From NCBI GenBank assembly GCA_002478885.1, contig DLKC01000073.1:1-64000 (forward strand): a stretch of DNA of 64,000 nt, written 5' to 3'. The notes beneath the pieces are model-generated. The model was not told where the DNA came from. It saw nothing but the letters and a program-made list of their open reading frames with translations, and did not search any database. Positions 15,985-25,100 of the stretch are shown here, in pieces. The translations under genes and the position numbers were made by a program. This DNA comes from Chitinophagaceae bacterium UBA7600. GTDB taxonomy: Bacteria; Bacteroidota; Bacteroidia; Chitinophagales; Chitinophagaceae. How positions within the stretch are numbered: the first letter of the stretch is position 1; every line of letters begins with the position of its first letter.

Positions 15985-18486
15985 ATGAACAGTCCGGCAA
16001 ACACGCTCCCGCTTCATTCAGCGCCCGATTCCAATGGAAAAGACAGGCTGTTTGCTGAAATTATTATTCCACTGGCATTGCCGCAGAATTATACTTGGGG
16101 CATACCCGGGCATCTGCAGCAAACCGTTAAGATCGGATGCCGTGTTGAAGTGCAACTGCGCAATAAAAAATATTCAGGCATAATCAAAAGACTTCACAAA
16201 GACAAGCCTGTAGCATTTGAGCCAAGGGAAATAGGCAATGTACTCGACGATGAGCCACTGGTTCACCAGCAGCAGCTTGACCTCTGGCATTGGATCGCTG
16301 ACTATTATATGTGCAGTGAGGGAGAAGTGATGAATGCCGCGGTACCATCGAATCTTAAATTGTCGGGCGAAAGTATTTTGCAATGGAACGATGAGTTCGG
16401 CAGCGATTTCAGTATGCTTACAGATGATGAGTATCTTGTTGCAGAAGCACTAGAGATAAAAAAAGAATTACGGTTGAGTGAAGTGCAGCAAATACTCGAC
16501 GCATCTCATGTTTACACTGTTGTAAAAAAGCTGATCGACAAAAAAGTCTGTTATATCTGGGAAGAACTGAAAGAAAAATTCAAACCTAAAACAGAAACCT
16601 ACATAATATTAAACCCGGTTTATCATAATGAAGAGAAGCTGGCTGATCTTTTAAATAACTGGGCCAAAGCACCCCGGCAACTTGAGTTAGTATTGGCTTA
16701 CCTGCACATCGCCCAAACAGAAGGTGAGGTGATACAGTCAGCATTATTAAAAAAAGCAAACGCGACGGCTGCCCAATTAAAGGGGCTTATTGAAAAAAAT
16801 ATACTTGTTGCTCAAAAGAAAACAGTTAACCGCCTGCAGTCATTACCTGTGAAAATAATGCTCGACTTTGATCTGTCAGAGGCCCAGCTAATTGCATTGA
16901 AGCAGGTAAATGAATCGTTCGGCAGCAAACAGGTGTGCCTTTTGAACGGCGTTACTTCGAGCGGCAAAACCCAGATATACATCAACCTTATCGAGCAGTT
17001 TATTAGCCGGGGCCAGCAGGTGTTGTACATGCTGCCAGAGATCGCACTTACAGCACAGATCATAAGGAGGTTGCAGAAACACTTCGGAGGCAATATTGCC
17101 GTATATCACTCCAAATTCAATCCAAATGAACGGGTAGAGCTATGGAACAAGGTAAAAAGTGGTGAAATAAAAGCGGTGCTCGGTGCACGCTCGGCATTGC
17201 TGCTGCCATTCAGCAATATCGGGCTTATTATTGTTGATGAAGAGCACGACACTTCTTATAAACAGCAAGAACCGGCGCCACGGTATCATGCGCGGGATGC
17301 GGCTGTTTATTGCGCATCGTTGTTTAAAGCAAAAGTGTTGTTGGGTAGTGCCACACCATCAGTAGAAAGTTATCATAACGCAAGTCTTGGGAAATATGCA
17401 CTGGTTGAATTGAATGAACGTTTTGGCGAAGGAAAACTTCCCGAAACCGCTATCGTAGACCTGAAACAAATGCCGGGAAAAGACAAATCAAAAGTGATGC
17501 TTACGCCTGCGTTAACGGAAGGCATCGACCGGTCTCTACAGCAAAAGAAACAAGTGATCTTATTTCAAAACAGGCGTGGCTATGCGCCGTATATGGTTTG
17601 TAATGTATGCGGGTGGATTCCGCAATGCAAATATTGCGACGTAACATTAACCTACCACAAAGCAAAGAATAAACTCGCCTGCCATTATTGCGGCACTACA
17701 TATCCGGTACTGCAAACCTGTGCTGCTTGCGGCAGCCATAATTTTATTCAAAAGAATTTCGGGACAGAAAAAATAGAAGAAACCATCGCCGAAACGTTTC
17801 CGCATGCACGTGTTGCCCGAATGGATTACGACAGCATCAAAGGCAAGAACGACCACGACAACCTCATTAAACTTTTTGAGCAACAGCGCGTAGACATTTT
17901 GGTGGGCACACAAATGGTAGTAAAAGGCCTCGACTTTGAACACGTAAATCTTGTCGGTATTATCGATGCTGACGCTATGTTGAACTTCACCGACTTCAGA
18001 GTTAATGAACGTGCCTTTCAGCTAATGGAACAGGTGAGTGGCCGTGCAGGAAGAAAAGATGAAAGCGGCAAAGTGCTTATCCAGGTAAGCAACACAACCC
18101 ATCCCGTTTTACAATTTGTAAAACACCACGACTATAAATCGCTTTACCATTTCGAGATCGTCAACAGGAAGAATTTCTTTTATCCGCCGTTCTCAAGGTT
18201 GATACATATCACCATCCGTCATAAAGAGTTGCACATAGCAGAAGAAGCTGCAAACCTTCTGGCGCATAGCTTACAGCAAACAGTTGGAAATTTTATCACA
18301 GGCCCTGCAGAGCCGGCCGTGGGCAAAATACGCAATCAATACCTGCGTGAACTGCTTATCAAACTGCCTAAGGATTCATTGGTAATTCAAGAATGCAAGA
18401 TGCAACTGCAGCAACAGATGATGATCATTCAAACGGAAAAGCGTTATCGTTCTGTAGATATCATTTGCGATGTTGACCCTATATGA
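15985..18486 (+). CDS. priA: Primosomal protein N' (replication restart helicase)
   Basis: 833 aa. After an N-terminal DNA-binding region, Walker A is G-V-T-S-S-G-K-T at residues 322-329 and the DEEH box at 418-421. A zinc-binding insert with C-x2-C pairs (C-N-V-C, C-K-Y-C, C-H-Y-C, C-A-A-C) is specific to PriA, followed by G-T-Q-M-V-V-K-G-L-D-F and Q-V-S-G-R-A-G-R. It reloads the replisome at stalled forks. The stop codon ends exactly where the convergent EthD gene's stop begins. Confidence 0.97.
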   Translation: MNSPANTLPLHSAPDSNGKDRLFAEIIIPLALPQNYTWGIPGHLQQTVKIGCRVEVQLRNKKYSGIIKRLHKDKPVAFEPREIGNVLDDEPLVHQQQLDLWHWIADYYMCSEGEVMNAAVPSNLKLSGESILQWNDEFGSDFSMLTDDEYLVAEALEIKKELRLSEVQQILDASHVYTVVKKLIDKKVCYIWEELKEKFKPKTETYIILNPVYHNEEKLADLLNNWAKAPRQLELVLAYLHIAQTEGEVIQSALLKKANATAAQLKGLIEKNILVAQKKTVNRLQSLPVKIMLDFDLSEAQLIALKQVNESFGSKQVCLLNGVTSSGKTQIYINLIEQFISRGQQVLYMLPEIALTAQIIRRLQKHFGGNIAVYHSKFNPNERVELWNKVKSGEIKAVLGARSALLLPFSNIGLIIVDEEHDTSYKQQEPAPRYHARDAAVYCASLFKAKVLLGSATPSVESYHNASLGKYALVELNERFGEGKLPETAIVDLKQMPGKDKSKVMLTPALTEGIDRSLQQKKQVILFQNRRGYAPYMVCNVCGWIPQCKYCDVTLTYHKAKNKLACHYCGTTYPVLQTCAACGSHNFIQKNFGTEKIEETIAETFPHARVARMDYDSIKGKNDHDNLIKLFEQQRVDILVGTQMVVKGLDFEHVNLVGIIDADAMLNFTDFRVNERAFQLMEQVSGRAGRKDESGKVLIQVSNTTHPVLQFVKHHDYKSLYHFEIVNRKNFFYPPFSRLIHITIRHKELHIAEEAANLLAHSLQQTVGNFITGPAEPAVGKIRNQYLRELLIKLPKDSLVIQECKMQLQQQMMIIQTEKRYRSVDIICDVDPI

Positions 18487-18795
18487 TCAAATTAGTTTTT
18501 CTACTCCGCCAATAAGAAAATGCAAACCGCCGGTAGCAAAATTTCCAAGGTCAGCCGCCGCGGCCTGTCCTTCGGCAGAATCCAACGCTGACTGCATGTC
18601 TTCCGCACTATCAAACCCTAGGTGAGCAACACGGTAAAAATCAGGTTTACCTTGTGGCGTTTCAACATATTTTATAAGCTCAAAGCTTTTCAAATGCGGG
18701 ATTTTAAGAGCTATCGGGGTGTGAACTTCTGAATAGTACTTCTCAAAAGATTCGGGATCAACCGGGTGGTTGTAGAGTACGGTTATTTTGAACAT
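18487..18795 (-). CDS. EthD-family protein
   Basis: 102 aa, a single ferredoxin-like EthD domain: I-T-V-L-Y-N at the start, F-E-K-Y-Y-S-E-V-H-T-P-I-A at residues 17-29, and F-x(4)-D-M-Q-S-A-L toward the end. EthD proteins are small alpha/beta-barrel dimers named from ether degradation; most have no known function. It is tail-to-tail with priA with a 0-bp gap. Confidence 0.85.
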   Translation of the reverse strand: MFKITVLYNHPVDPESFEKYYSEVHTPIALKIPHLKSFELIKYVETPQGKPDFYRVAHLGFDSAEDMQSALDSAEGQAAAADLGNFATGGLHFLIGGVEKLI

Positions 18796-18853
18796 AAAAA
18801 ATGTTTAGTTGTTAAATATAAAATATTTAAGTGATTATACAATTCAATTTTTG

Positions 18854-19016
18854 ACTCCCGGTTTTATGGCTCAACCGTTGCGCCATAGTGCCGGCTTATC
18901 CGGCATTGCACTCGTGTACACCCGGTCAGAAGTCACCAGTTGACCGGTGTTAAGAATCTTGAAGTGAGTGACACAACGAAAGCTGATAAGCGGGACCAAG
19001 CCGACAACCAAAAAAA
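18854..19016. repeat. Dispersed repeat, facing pair (hairpin-bearing core + GTGTCAC core)
   Basis: Left arm 18854-18919 has ACTCCCGG, CCGTTGCG, an inserted TGCCGG-CTTAT-CCGGCA hairpin (18889-18905), and GTGTAC. Right arm 18958-19016 has GAAGTGAGTGACACAAC. Between them lies a further inverted repeat, CCGGTCA...TGACCGG. The pair occupies the divergent EthD/murB gap. Confidence 0.75.
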
Positions 19017-19072
19017 TGCTACAGGTTATGCAGCGTCTTCCCTCCACGCGCACGAACCTTGGAACTTTTTCT

Positions 19073-19080
19073 TAGGTTTG
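19073..19080 (+). promoter_or_regulatory. -7 box of murB, very close to the start codon
   Basis: TAGGTTTG, a perfect TAnnTTTG, ends 4 bp before the murB ATG. Transcription would begin at or next to the ATG, implying a leaderless mRNA. No -33 TTG at canonical distance was found. Confidence 0.45.
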
Positions 19081-19084
19081 CTGC

Positions 19085-20104
19085 ATGCATATCCAGGAAA
19101 ATTTTTCACTTCGCCCGTTGAATACATTCGGCATTGATGTTATTGCAAAGCAATTCGCATCGTTCTCAACCATTGATGAACTAAAGAAGCTATTGCAACT
19201 GGCAAAGGGTCAGCCGCTGATACTCGGCGGCGGTAGCAACATGCTGTTTACAGATAATATTGATGGCATTGTTCTAAAGAACGAATTAAAAGGGATTGAA
19301 CTGGTGAAGGAAGATGATGAGTGCTATTATGTAAAGGCGGCGGCTGGTGAAAACTGGCACTCATTTGTGCTGCATTGCATTCACAATAATTATGCAGGCA
19401 TTGAAAACCTGAGCTTAATCCCGGGTAATGTAGGGGCGAGCCCGATGCAAAATATTGGCGCCTACGGTGTGGAAATAAAAGATGTATTTCATGAGTTGGA
19501 GGCCATACATGTTAAAGAACTAAGCATTGAGAAATTCACATTGAATGACTGTGCTTTTGGCTACCGCGAAAGTGTATTTAAAAGAAAATATAAAGATCAG
19601 TTTGTTATCAGCAATGTTACTTACCGGTTGAGAAAGCAACCCAAATTAAATACAACCTATGGCGCCATTGAACAGGAACTGGAAAAAATGCAGGTAAAGG
19701 AGTTGTCCATACAGGCAATATCGCAGGCCGTTATCAATATCCGGAGCAGCAAACTGCCCGACCCGAAAGTAATTGGTAATGCAGGAAGCTTTTTTAAAAA
19801 CCCAGAAATCGGTAATGGGCAATTCCAGCAACTGAAAGCTGTGTTTCCAAACATTGTGGGTTATGCAGTTGGGCATGACAAAACAAAACTTGCCGCCGGC
19901 TGGCTGATTGAGCAATGTGGCTGGAAGGGCTACCGTGACGGCGATGCAGGCTGCCATGCAAAACAGGCATTGGTATTGGTGAACTATGGCAAAGCAAAAG
20001 GCCGGGACATTTATAATCTCTCGCAGAAAATTCTTGACAGCGTAAAGAAAAAATTTGGAGTGACCCTGGAAAGAGAGGTGAATATGCTACCGGTTGTACT
20101 TTGA
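19085..20104 (+). CDS. murB: UDP-N-acetylenolpyruvoylglucosamine reductase
   Basis: 339 aa, type I MurB. It reduces UDP-GlcNAc-enolpyruvate to UDP-MurNAc with FAD and NADPH in peptidoglycan synthesis. Evidence is the N-terminal N-F-S-L-R-P-L-N-T-F-G, the FAD-binding L-G-G-G-S-N-M-L-F, P-G-N-V-G-A-S-P-M-Q-N-I-G-A-Y-G, the catalytic Ser235 in N-A-G-S-F-F-K-N-P, and a C-terminal L-E-R-E-V. It stands alone, away from the mur cluster. Confidence 0.96.
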   Translation: MHIQENFSLRPLNTFGIDVIAKQFASFSTIDELKKLLQLAKGQPLILGGGSNMLFTDNIDGIVLKNELKGIELVKEDDECYYVKAAAGENWHSFVLHCIHNNYAGIENLSLIPGNVGASPMQNIGAYGVEIKDVFHELEAIHVKELSIEKFTLNDCAFGYRESVFKRKYKDQFVISNVTYRLRKQPKLNTTYGAIEQELEKMQVKELSIQAISQAVINIRSSKLPDPKVIGNAGSFFKNPEIGNGQFQQLKAVFPNIVGYAVGHDKTKLAAGWLIEQCGWKGYRDGDAGCHAKQALVLVNYGKAKGRDIYNLSQKILDSVKKKFGVTLEREVNMLPVVL

Positions 20105-20123
20105 TAATAGCTATTGTAGAAGG

Positions 20124-21743
20124 CTATTTCATGCAAGCGCCGGGAAACAACAAATCATCTGACGGGATTGTATTTCCGGCAATATCCCTCATGCCGGCGT
20201 TGATGTTACCGGTGATCTGATACGGATTTTTTCGCAGGGATGATTTTGGTAACAATGAGTAAGCAACCGGGTCAAAATGATTTACAGGGAACTTGCTTTC
20301 CCCGGTAAAAAAAGGGTTGACCTGCATCAGCGACTGGCCGTTATCTTCCTGTTGCTTGTTAGCGCCGAGCCAGGCGTTTATGGTACTAAACTTTCTTTCG
20401 CCATATTTAAAATTGTAATTCCCGGAATAAGAATAATACACATTATGTTTTAGCAAGAGTTTTGAAACGCCAACACTTGTGTCTGCATTAATAAAATTCA
20501 CCACGCCCTTTGTTGAAAAAATATTGTTTTCCAACAGCACATTGTCAAATTGCACGCCCATGAGTGTAATGCATGCTGGCGTGCCGCTTGAGATATTCCT
20601 GTCATCTGTATAAACCGTATTATTATATACTTTGGAATTGGTGACCTTATAGTCTTCTGATGCTCCCCAAACCGCAATTGCTCCATAGTTGTTCTTTCTG
20701 CCATCATTCTCGCTGACATTAAATCTTACCACATTATTACTGAAGGGAAATAGAGCACCATATTCCGCCAGCAGGTAGCCGGCCCCATCGTTATTGTAAG
20801 AATAATTGAATTGCATTACACAATCGGAAGAACCGCCATCGATATCAAAGCCACCCCCATCTTTTGTTGAGCCTGTATGATTATCATGGGCAACGCAATA
20901 TTGTATAACGGCTTTCTTACACATCCATACCCAAATACCTACCGGGCCTCCTGCTTCACAACGGTTATCGGCCCCGTTCTCAAATGCCGTGCAGTGATCG
21001 ATCAACAATCCATCTACTTCGCCCATTACGATGCCATTGCCGCTGTGCCCGGTCGTTTTTGTTACAATACCGCTATTGTTATAAGCCTTGCAACCTGTCA
21101 CTTTAAAGTTCTTGTGTTGAAAACCAAACACGCTGCCATAAGAAGCGATTCCAGCCTCGCCATTATTTGTGGCAATGCAGTCTTCAACATTCACTTGCTC
21201 ATAACCTTTTAAATCTATGTTGTCGCTGCACCCGATCAATATCCCATATTGATGAAAACCTGTTGCCTCGCAATTGCTGATGCGGATATTGTGCGGCGCA
21301 TGAAGCGAATCTTCGGCATACAAAAAAATCCCGGAGCCATTGTTTTTTTCTACGCCATCACCAACGACTTTAATATTTGCCAATACAATATTTGAAGCAT
21401 TTACGACCAACATACCCGAAGAGCCGCCGGCATTGATCGTTGTTTTACCACCACCGTACGACGTGAAGACAACCGGCTTTCCAAGACTTCCCGAATCATC
21501 AACACCGATCTTAAGTGTTCCTTTGAAAACTGCAGCGGCATCGAATAAAACCATGTCGCCAGGTTTAAAATTCATTGCGTTTATTTTACCTAAGGTCTGC
21601 CATGCCCGGTCAGGTGAAAGCCCGTCGTTATCATCATTACCACGGGGGCTAATAAAATATTTCTTGTCCTGCGCTTGTAACTGTGAAAAAGTAACAAACG
21701 TCACGATCAACATAAAAACGGAAGCCAGCCTTAATGAGCGCAT
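20124..21743 (-). CDS. Secreted right-handed parallel beta-helix protein
   Basis: 539 aa with a Sec signal peptide (cleavage after L-Q-A-Q, about residue 25). The start K-Y-F-I-S-P-R-G-N-D-D-N-D-G is typical of DUF1565/pectate-lyase-like proteins. Repeated rungs with N-x-N, D-N and G-I patterns (for example N-G-S-G-I-F-L-Y and G-G-G-F-D-I-D-G-G-S) fill the chain. It may be a polysaccharide-binding or -degrading protein, but no catalytic signature was identified. It is convergent with murB across a 19-bp gap. Confidence 0.8.
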   Translation of the reverse strand: MRSLRLASVFMLIVTFVTFSQLQAQDKKYFISPRGNDDNDGLSPDRAWQTLGKINAMNFKPGDMVLFDAAAVFKGTLKIGVDDSGSLGKPVVFTSYGGGKTTINAGGSSGMLVVNASNIVLANIKVVGDGVEKNNGSGIFLYAEDSLHAPHNIRISNCEATGFHQYGILIGCSDNIDLKGYEQVNVEDCIATNNGEAGIASYGSVFGFQHKNFKVTGCKAYNNSGIVTKTTGHSGNGIVMGEVDGLLIDHCTAFENGADNRCEAGGPVGIWVWMCKKAVIQYCVAHDNHTGSTKDGGGFDIDGGSSDCVMQFNYSYNNDGAGYLLAEYGALFPFSNNVVRFNVSENDGRKNNYGAIAVWGASEDYKVTNSKVYNNTVYTDDRNISSGTPACITLMGVQFDNVLLENNIFSTKGVVNFINADTSVGVSKLLLKHNVYYSYSGNYNFKYGERKFSTINAWLGANKQQEDNGQSLMQVNPFFTGESKFPVNHFDPVAYSLLPKSSLRKNPYQITGNINAGMRDIAGNTIPSDDLLFPGACMK

Positions 21744-21806
21744 AGTGATATGAAGGGTAAATGCTTAACTATATTAGTGCTGTATTTGCTGCAAATTGAA
21801 AGGACC

Positions 21807-21861
21807 GTACAAGTGTGCGACGCAAGTAAAGCTCAATGCTTATTAAAAAGCACGGCCTAAA
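21807..21861 (-). repeat. Dispersed repeat, solo arm (standard core)
   Basis: GTACAAGTGTGCGACGCAAG at 21807, with its CGG end pointing to the stop of the AAA ATPase gene 7 bp away. Confidence 0.85.
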
Positions 21862-21867
21862 ACAACT

Positions 21868-23415
21868 TTACCGGTAATCATCATCATTGAATGCATTGTC
21901 GTCATCGTCATCCATATTTATGGGGCCAAGGTTCATCATGCTTCCGATCAGATCTTTGAACTGAATTTTACCCTCGATCGTTTTTTTGCTGATGAGCGAA
22001 TAGGCAGAAAGCCCATGTAGCACAAACTCCATCAGCAAAGCGCTCTCTTTATCGTTTGCACGGGGATAAAGCTTTTTTACCATCCCATACAAACCCTCCA
22101 CTTTATACAGTGCAGTTATTTTTTCGGCATCTTTCATATCAACCAAAAGATCGAGGTGATTGCCTTTATCAAACCATTTTGTAATTTCTTTATACGGGTT
22201 GTCATCCGCCTTTTCCTGCGAGGCTTTACCGGTGGTTTTTCTTTTCTTCATCACCTCGGGATTTGGAAAATATTGAGCGAACTGTGTGCGTATGGCTTTA
22301 TCAAGCAGGTTAAGCGCAACCTGGTAGGGACCCTCCTGCTCGCCTTCGTAAACGAGTTCGATCTTTCCTGTTATGGAGGGAATAATGCCCGCAAGATCAC
22401 TAAGCCAAACCTGTGTATGCGATTCGTTCTGGATCATGGCCCGGCGCTCGGCAGTGCTCACAGCGTTTTCATATGCGGAGATCGTAAGCCTTGCACTAAC
22501 GCCGCTTTTCTTATCAACATATTCATTGCCTCGTGCCTCGAATGCCACTTGCTCAATCAGCCGTTTTATAAGATCACTCACATCAATTTTCTTTTGCTGC
22601 TCAGCGAGCACATCAGCCTCCTGCTCGGTTATGGCAAGCGAAGTTTCTATATCTTTCGGATAGTGTGTGAGTATTTGGCTTTGAATACGGTCTTTCAAAG
22701 GCGTAACAATACTTCCACGATTTGTATAGTCTTCAGGATTCGCGGTAAAGACAAACATAATATCCAGTGGCATACGCAATTTAAAACCGCGAATTTGTAT
22801 GTCGCCTTCTTCGAGTATGTTGAACAACGCAACCTGTATGCGTGCCTGCAGGTCGGGTATTTCGTTGATCACGAAAATGCCCCGGTTGCTGCGTGGTATA
22901 ATGCCATAATGAATAACTCTTTCATCGGCAAAATTCAAACGAAGGTTGGCTGCTTTTATTGGATCAATATCGCCGATAAGATCTGCAACACTCACATCCG
23001 GTGTTGCAAGCTTTTCGCCATATCTTTCGCTGCGGTGTATCCACACAATTGGCGTTTCATCCCCGTGTTGCGCAATAAGATCACGTCCATGTTTGCTCAA
23101 GGGCGCCATAGGATCATCGTTCACTTCACTACCCTCAATAACCGGAATGTATTCATCCAGCAACTCCGTCATTTGCCTCGCCATACGTGTTTTTGCCTGT
23201 CCGCGCAAACCAAGAAACAAAATGTTGTGCCGGCTAAGTATTGCCCTTTCGGTATCAGGTATCACCGAATCTTCGTAGCCAATAATGCCACTGAAGGTAT
23301 TTTCTTTTGCCTGTATTTTTTGCAGCAGGTTTTTACGCAACTCTTCCTTAACAGTTAGCGGTTTATAACCACTCTTCTTCAGTTCACCCAGCGTTTTAAT
23401 GTTTTGAATATTCAT
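21868..23415 (-). CDS. MoxR/ChlI-like AAA+ ATPase
   Basis: 515 aa from the ATG at 23415 (MNIQNIKTLGEL). A Mg-chelatase subunit I-like AAA+ module is seen: G-L-R-G-Q-A-K-T as Walker A, a Walker B-like I-F-V-I-N-E-I, and sensor I-type F-V-F-T-A-N-P-E-D-Y-T-N-R-G. The C-terminus is strongly acidic (D-D-D-D-D-N...). Such ATPases work with VWA proteins; the partner is likely the product of 618-1715. The open frame extends upstream to 23496 through a repeat arm, which is not counted as coding. An A/G-rich GAAAGGAA lies before the start. Confidence 0.88.
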   Translation of the reverse strand: MNIQNIKTLGELKKSGYKPLTVKEELRKNLLQKIQAKENTFSGIIGYEDSVIPDTERAILSRHNILFLGLRGQAKTRMARQMTELLDEYIPVIEGSEVNDDPMAPLSKHGRDLIAQHGDETPIVWIHRSERYGEKLATPDVSVADLIGDIDPIKAANLRLNFADERVIHYGIIPRSNRGIFVINEIPDLQARIQVALFNILEEGDIQIRGFKLRMPLDIMFVFTANPEDYTNRGSIVTPLKDRIQSQILTHYPKDIETSLAITEQEADVLAEQQKKIDVSDLIKRLIEQVAFEARGNEYVDKKSGVSARLTISAYENAVSTAERRAMIQNESHTQVWLSDLAGIIPSITGKIELVYEGEQEGPYQVALNLLDKAIRTQFAQYFPNPEVMKKRKTTGKASQEKADDNPYKEITKWFDKGNHLDLLVDMKDAEKITALYKVEGLYGMVKKLYPRANDKESALLMEFVLHGLSAYSLISKKTIEGKIQFKDLIGSMMNLGPINMDDDDDNAFNDDDYR

Positions 23416-23481
23416 ATCGTCGTATTCCTTTCTTTCAATTATGTAAAATTTTTTTGGAGTGAGCTGTATATCGCTCCCAGG

Positions 23482-23510
23482 CGGCTGTTGTGTCACTCAC
23501 TTCAGCGTTC
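23482..23510 (+). repeat. Dispersed repeat, solo partial arm (GTGTCAC variant)
   Basis: GTTGTGTCACTCACTTCAGCG at 23487 onward; the CCCGGC half is not evident. It lies within the upstream extension of the AAA frame, supporting the shorter start for that gene. Confidence 0.65.
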
Positions 23511-23759
23511 GTCTTTCAACCCGGCAGATTTAAAACAACAATGTTATAAAATTGTTGCAGAGTAAATTTCGTTGCTGCAGTTAATTAAACAATATTTATC
23601 ACAGTTTAGCAATAACAAATCTTAATCCACAAATTTTTAAATGCTGTGCCGAAAGCAAAGGCAAATCCATTCAGCAATTTTCGCCATGTACACCAGCTTC
23701 GTTACGATACGTTTGCGCAGCACGGATATGCTTCAAAAATTTCCTTCAGGCTTTTCAGT

Positions 23760-23767
23760 TACTTTTG
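23760..23767 (+). promoter_or_regulatory. -7 box of the PLP-enzyme gene
   Basis: TACTTTTG, a perfect TAnnTTTG, 44 bp before the ATG at 23812. No convincing -33 box at 17-23 nt. Confidence 0.4.
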
Positions 23768-23811
23768 ATTACAATTTAGTCATTAAGCATTTTGAAAAAA
23801 TATTTTTTTAG

Positions 23812-25044
23812 ATGAGCAATAAACACTTTACCCTGAAGGGCATTAGCTCAGCAGCAATACACAGTGGCAGTCAGGGATTTCCCGAGTCTTCACACCTGTC
23901 CCCGATATATGCAACATCAACATTTACTTTCGACGATGCCGACCAGGGCATGCGCCGTTTTGCAGGTAAAGAAGAAGGATACATTTACAGTCGCTGGGGC
24001 AACCCAACATTTACCGTTGCCGAAAAAACGATTGCTGCTTTGGAAGCCTTTAACCTGAAAGATAAAAACGGCAGCCCTTTGCAATTGAAAGCAATGCTGC
24101 ATGCAAGCGGACAAGCCGCCCTGAGCAGTTTGTTCCTTTGCAACCTTAAAGCAGGAGATAAAATTCTTTCGCATTTCTCTTTATACGGCGGTACACATGA
24201 ACTACTACACAAAGTGCTGCACCAAAGCGGTATTGAACCTGTAATTGCCGATCTGCGTGATCTGAATAAGGCAGAAGAAGCAATGAAAAATAATGCTGAA
24301 CTTCGAATGGTTCATATTGAAACGCCGGCAAACCCAACCATTCAGTGTGTGGATATTGAAGCAGTCGCAAAGCTTGCAAAAAAATATAATCTTATCGTGT
24401 CGGTCGACAACACTTTTGCAACGCCTTACCTGCAACAACCTTTTAAATACGACGTAGACTTTGTTATTCATTCGACCACAAAATTTTTAAATGGGCATGG
24501 AACCGCAATCGGCGGTGTTTTGCTCGGCCGCGATATTGAATTGATGAATACCAGGATGACCAAGTGGCATCGTTTGCTGGGTGGCAACAGCAACCCTTTT
24601 GATGCATTCCTCTTAACAACCGGCATGAAAACATTAGAGCTTAGAATGGAACGCCATTGCAGCAATGCGTTTGCCGTCGCCGACTTTTTATGCGGACATA
24701 AGGCCATCGCTCATGTAAACTACAATGGGCTTTCCATGCATCCTGACTTTGCTACTGCACAAAAACAAATGAAACACCCGGGAGCTATGCTCAGTTTTGA
24801 ACTGAAACAAGGGCTGGAGGCCGGCAAAAAATTCATAGACAGTTTACAGATGTGCACACGCGCAGTTTCGCTGGGCACTGTCGATACCTTAATATCGCAC
24901 CCTGCATCGATGAGTCATTTTGGTGTATCAAGAGAAGAGCGCTTACAATTCGGTATCACAGATGGATTAATAAGAATGAGCACCGGCATTGAAAACATCG
25001 AAGATATTCTTGCCGATCTTGATCAGTCATTGGAAGAGTTATAG
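23812..25044 (+). CDS. Cys/Met-metabolism PLP-dependent enzyme (gamma-lyase/gamma-synthase family)
   Basis: 410 aa, the transsulfuration fold-type I family. The PLP-lysine motif H-S-T-T-K-F-L-N-G-H is preceded by S-V-D-N-T-F-A-T-P-Y; S-R-W-G-N-P-T and the A-S-G-Q-A-A-L phosphate loop are present, and the C-terminal R-M-S-T-G-I-E is standard. Candidates are methionine gamma-lyase, cystathionine gamma-lyase or O-acylhomoserine sulfhydrylase; sequence reading alone does not separate them. The next gene is functionally unrelated. Confidence 0.85.
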   Translation: MSNKHFTLKGISSAAIHSGSQGFPESSHLSPIYATSTFTFDDADQGMRRFAGKEEGYIYSRWGNPTFTVAEKTIAALEAFNLKDKNGSPLQLKAMLHASGQAALSSLFLCNLKAGDKILSHFSLYGGTHELLHKVLHQSGIEPVIADLRDLNKAEEAMKNNAELRMVHIETPANPTIQCVDIEAVAKLAKKYNLIVSVDNTFATPYLQQPFKYDVDFVIHSTTKFLNGHGTAIGGVLLGRDIELMNTRMTKWHRLLGGNSNPFDAFLLTTGMKTLELRMERHCSNAFAVADFLCGHKAIAHVNYNGLSMHPDFATAQKQMKHPGAMLSFELKQGLEAGKKFIDSLQMCTRAVSLGTVDTLISHPASMSHFGVSREERLQFGITDGLIRMSTGIENIEDILADLDQSLEEL

Positions 25045-25100
25045 CATGCAAAAAACACTTACACTGAAGCCTTACAAAACAACCATAAACATTGTACCAT

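Larger units (their letters stand above)
23416..23811. other. Divergent intergenic region, 396 bp
   Basis: It holds one GTGTCAC-type repeat arm (23482-23510) and the -7 box of the PLP-enzyme gene (23760-23767). The remainder is A/T-rich with no credible short gene. A GTAC...CTTCGTTACG segment near 23693 resembles a badly decayed arm but is too diverged to claim. Confidence 0.6.

Noticed and set aside
22156..23358. 400-codon frame on the plus strand
   Set aside because: It is antisense to the AAA+ ATPase, which has clear motifs; the antisense translation has no recognisable domain and atypical composition.
23690..23735. Possible further repeat arm (GTAC ... CTTCGTTACG)
   Set aside because: Core palindrome and CCCGGC end are absent; too diverged to count.
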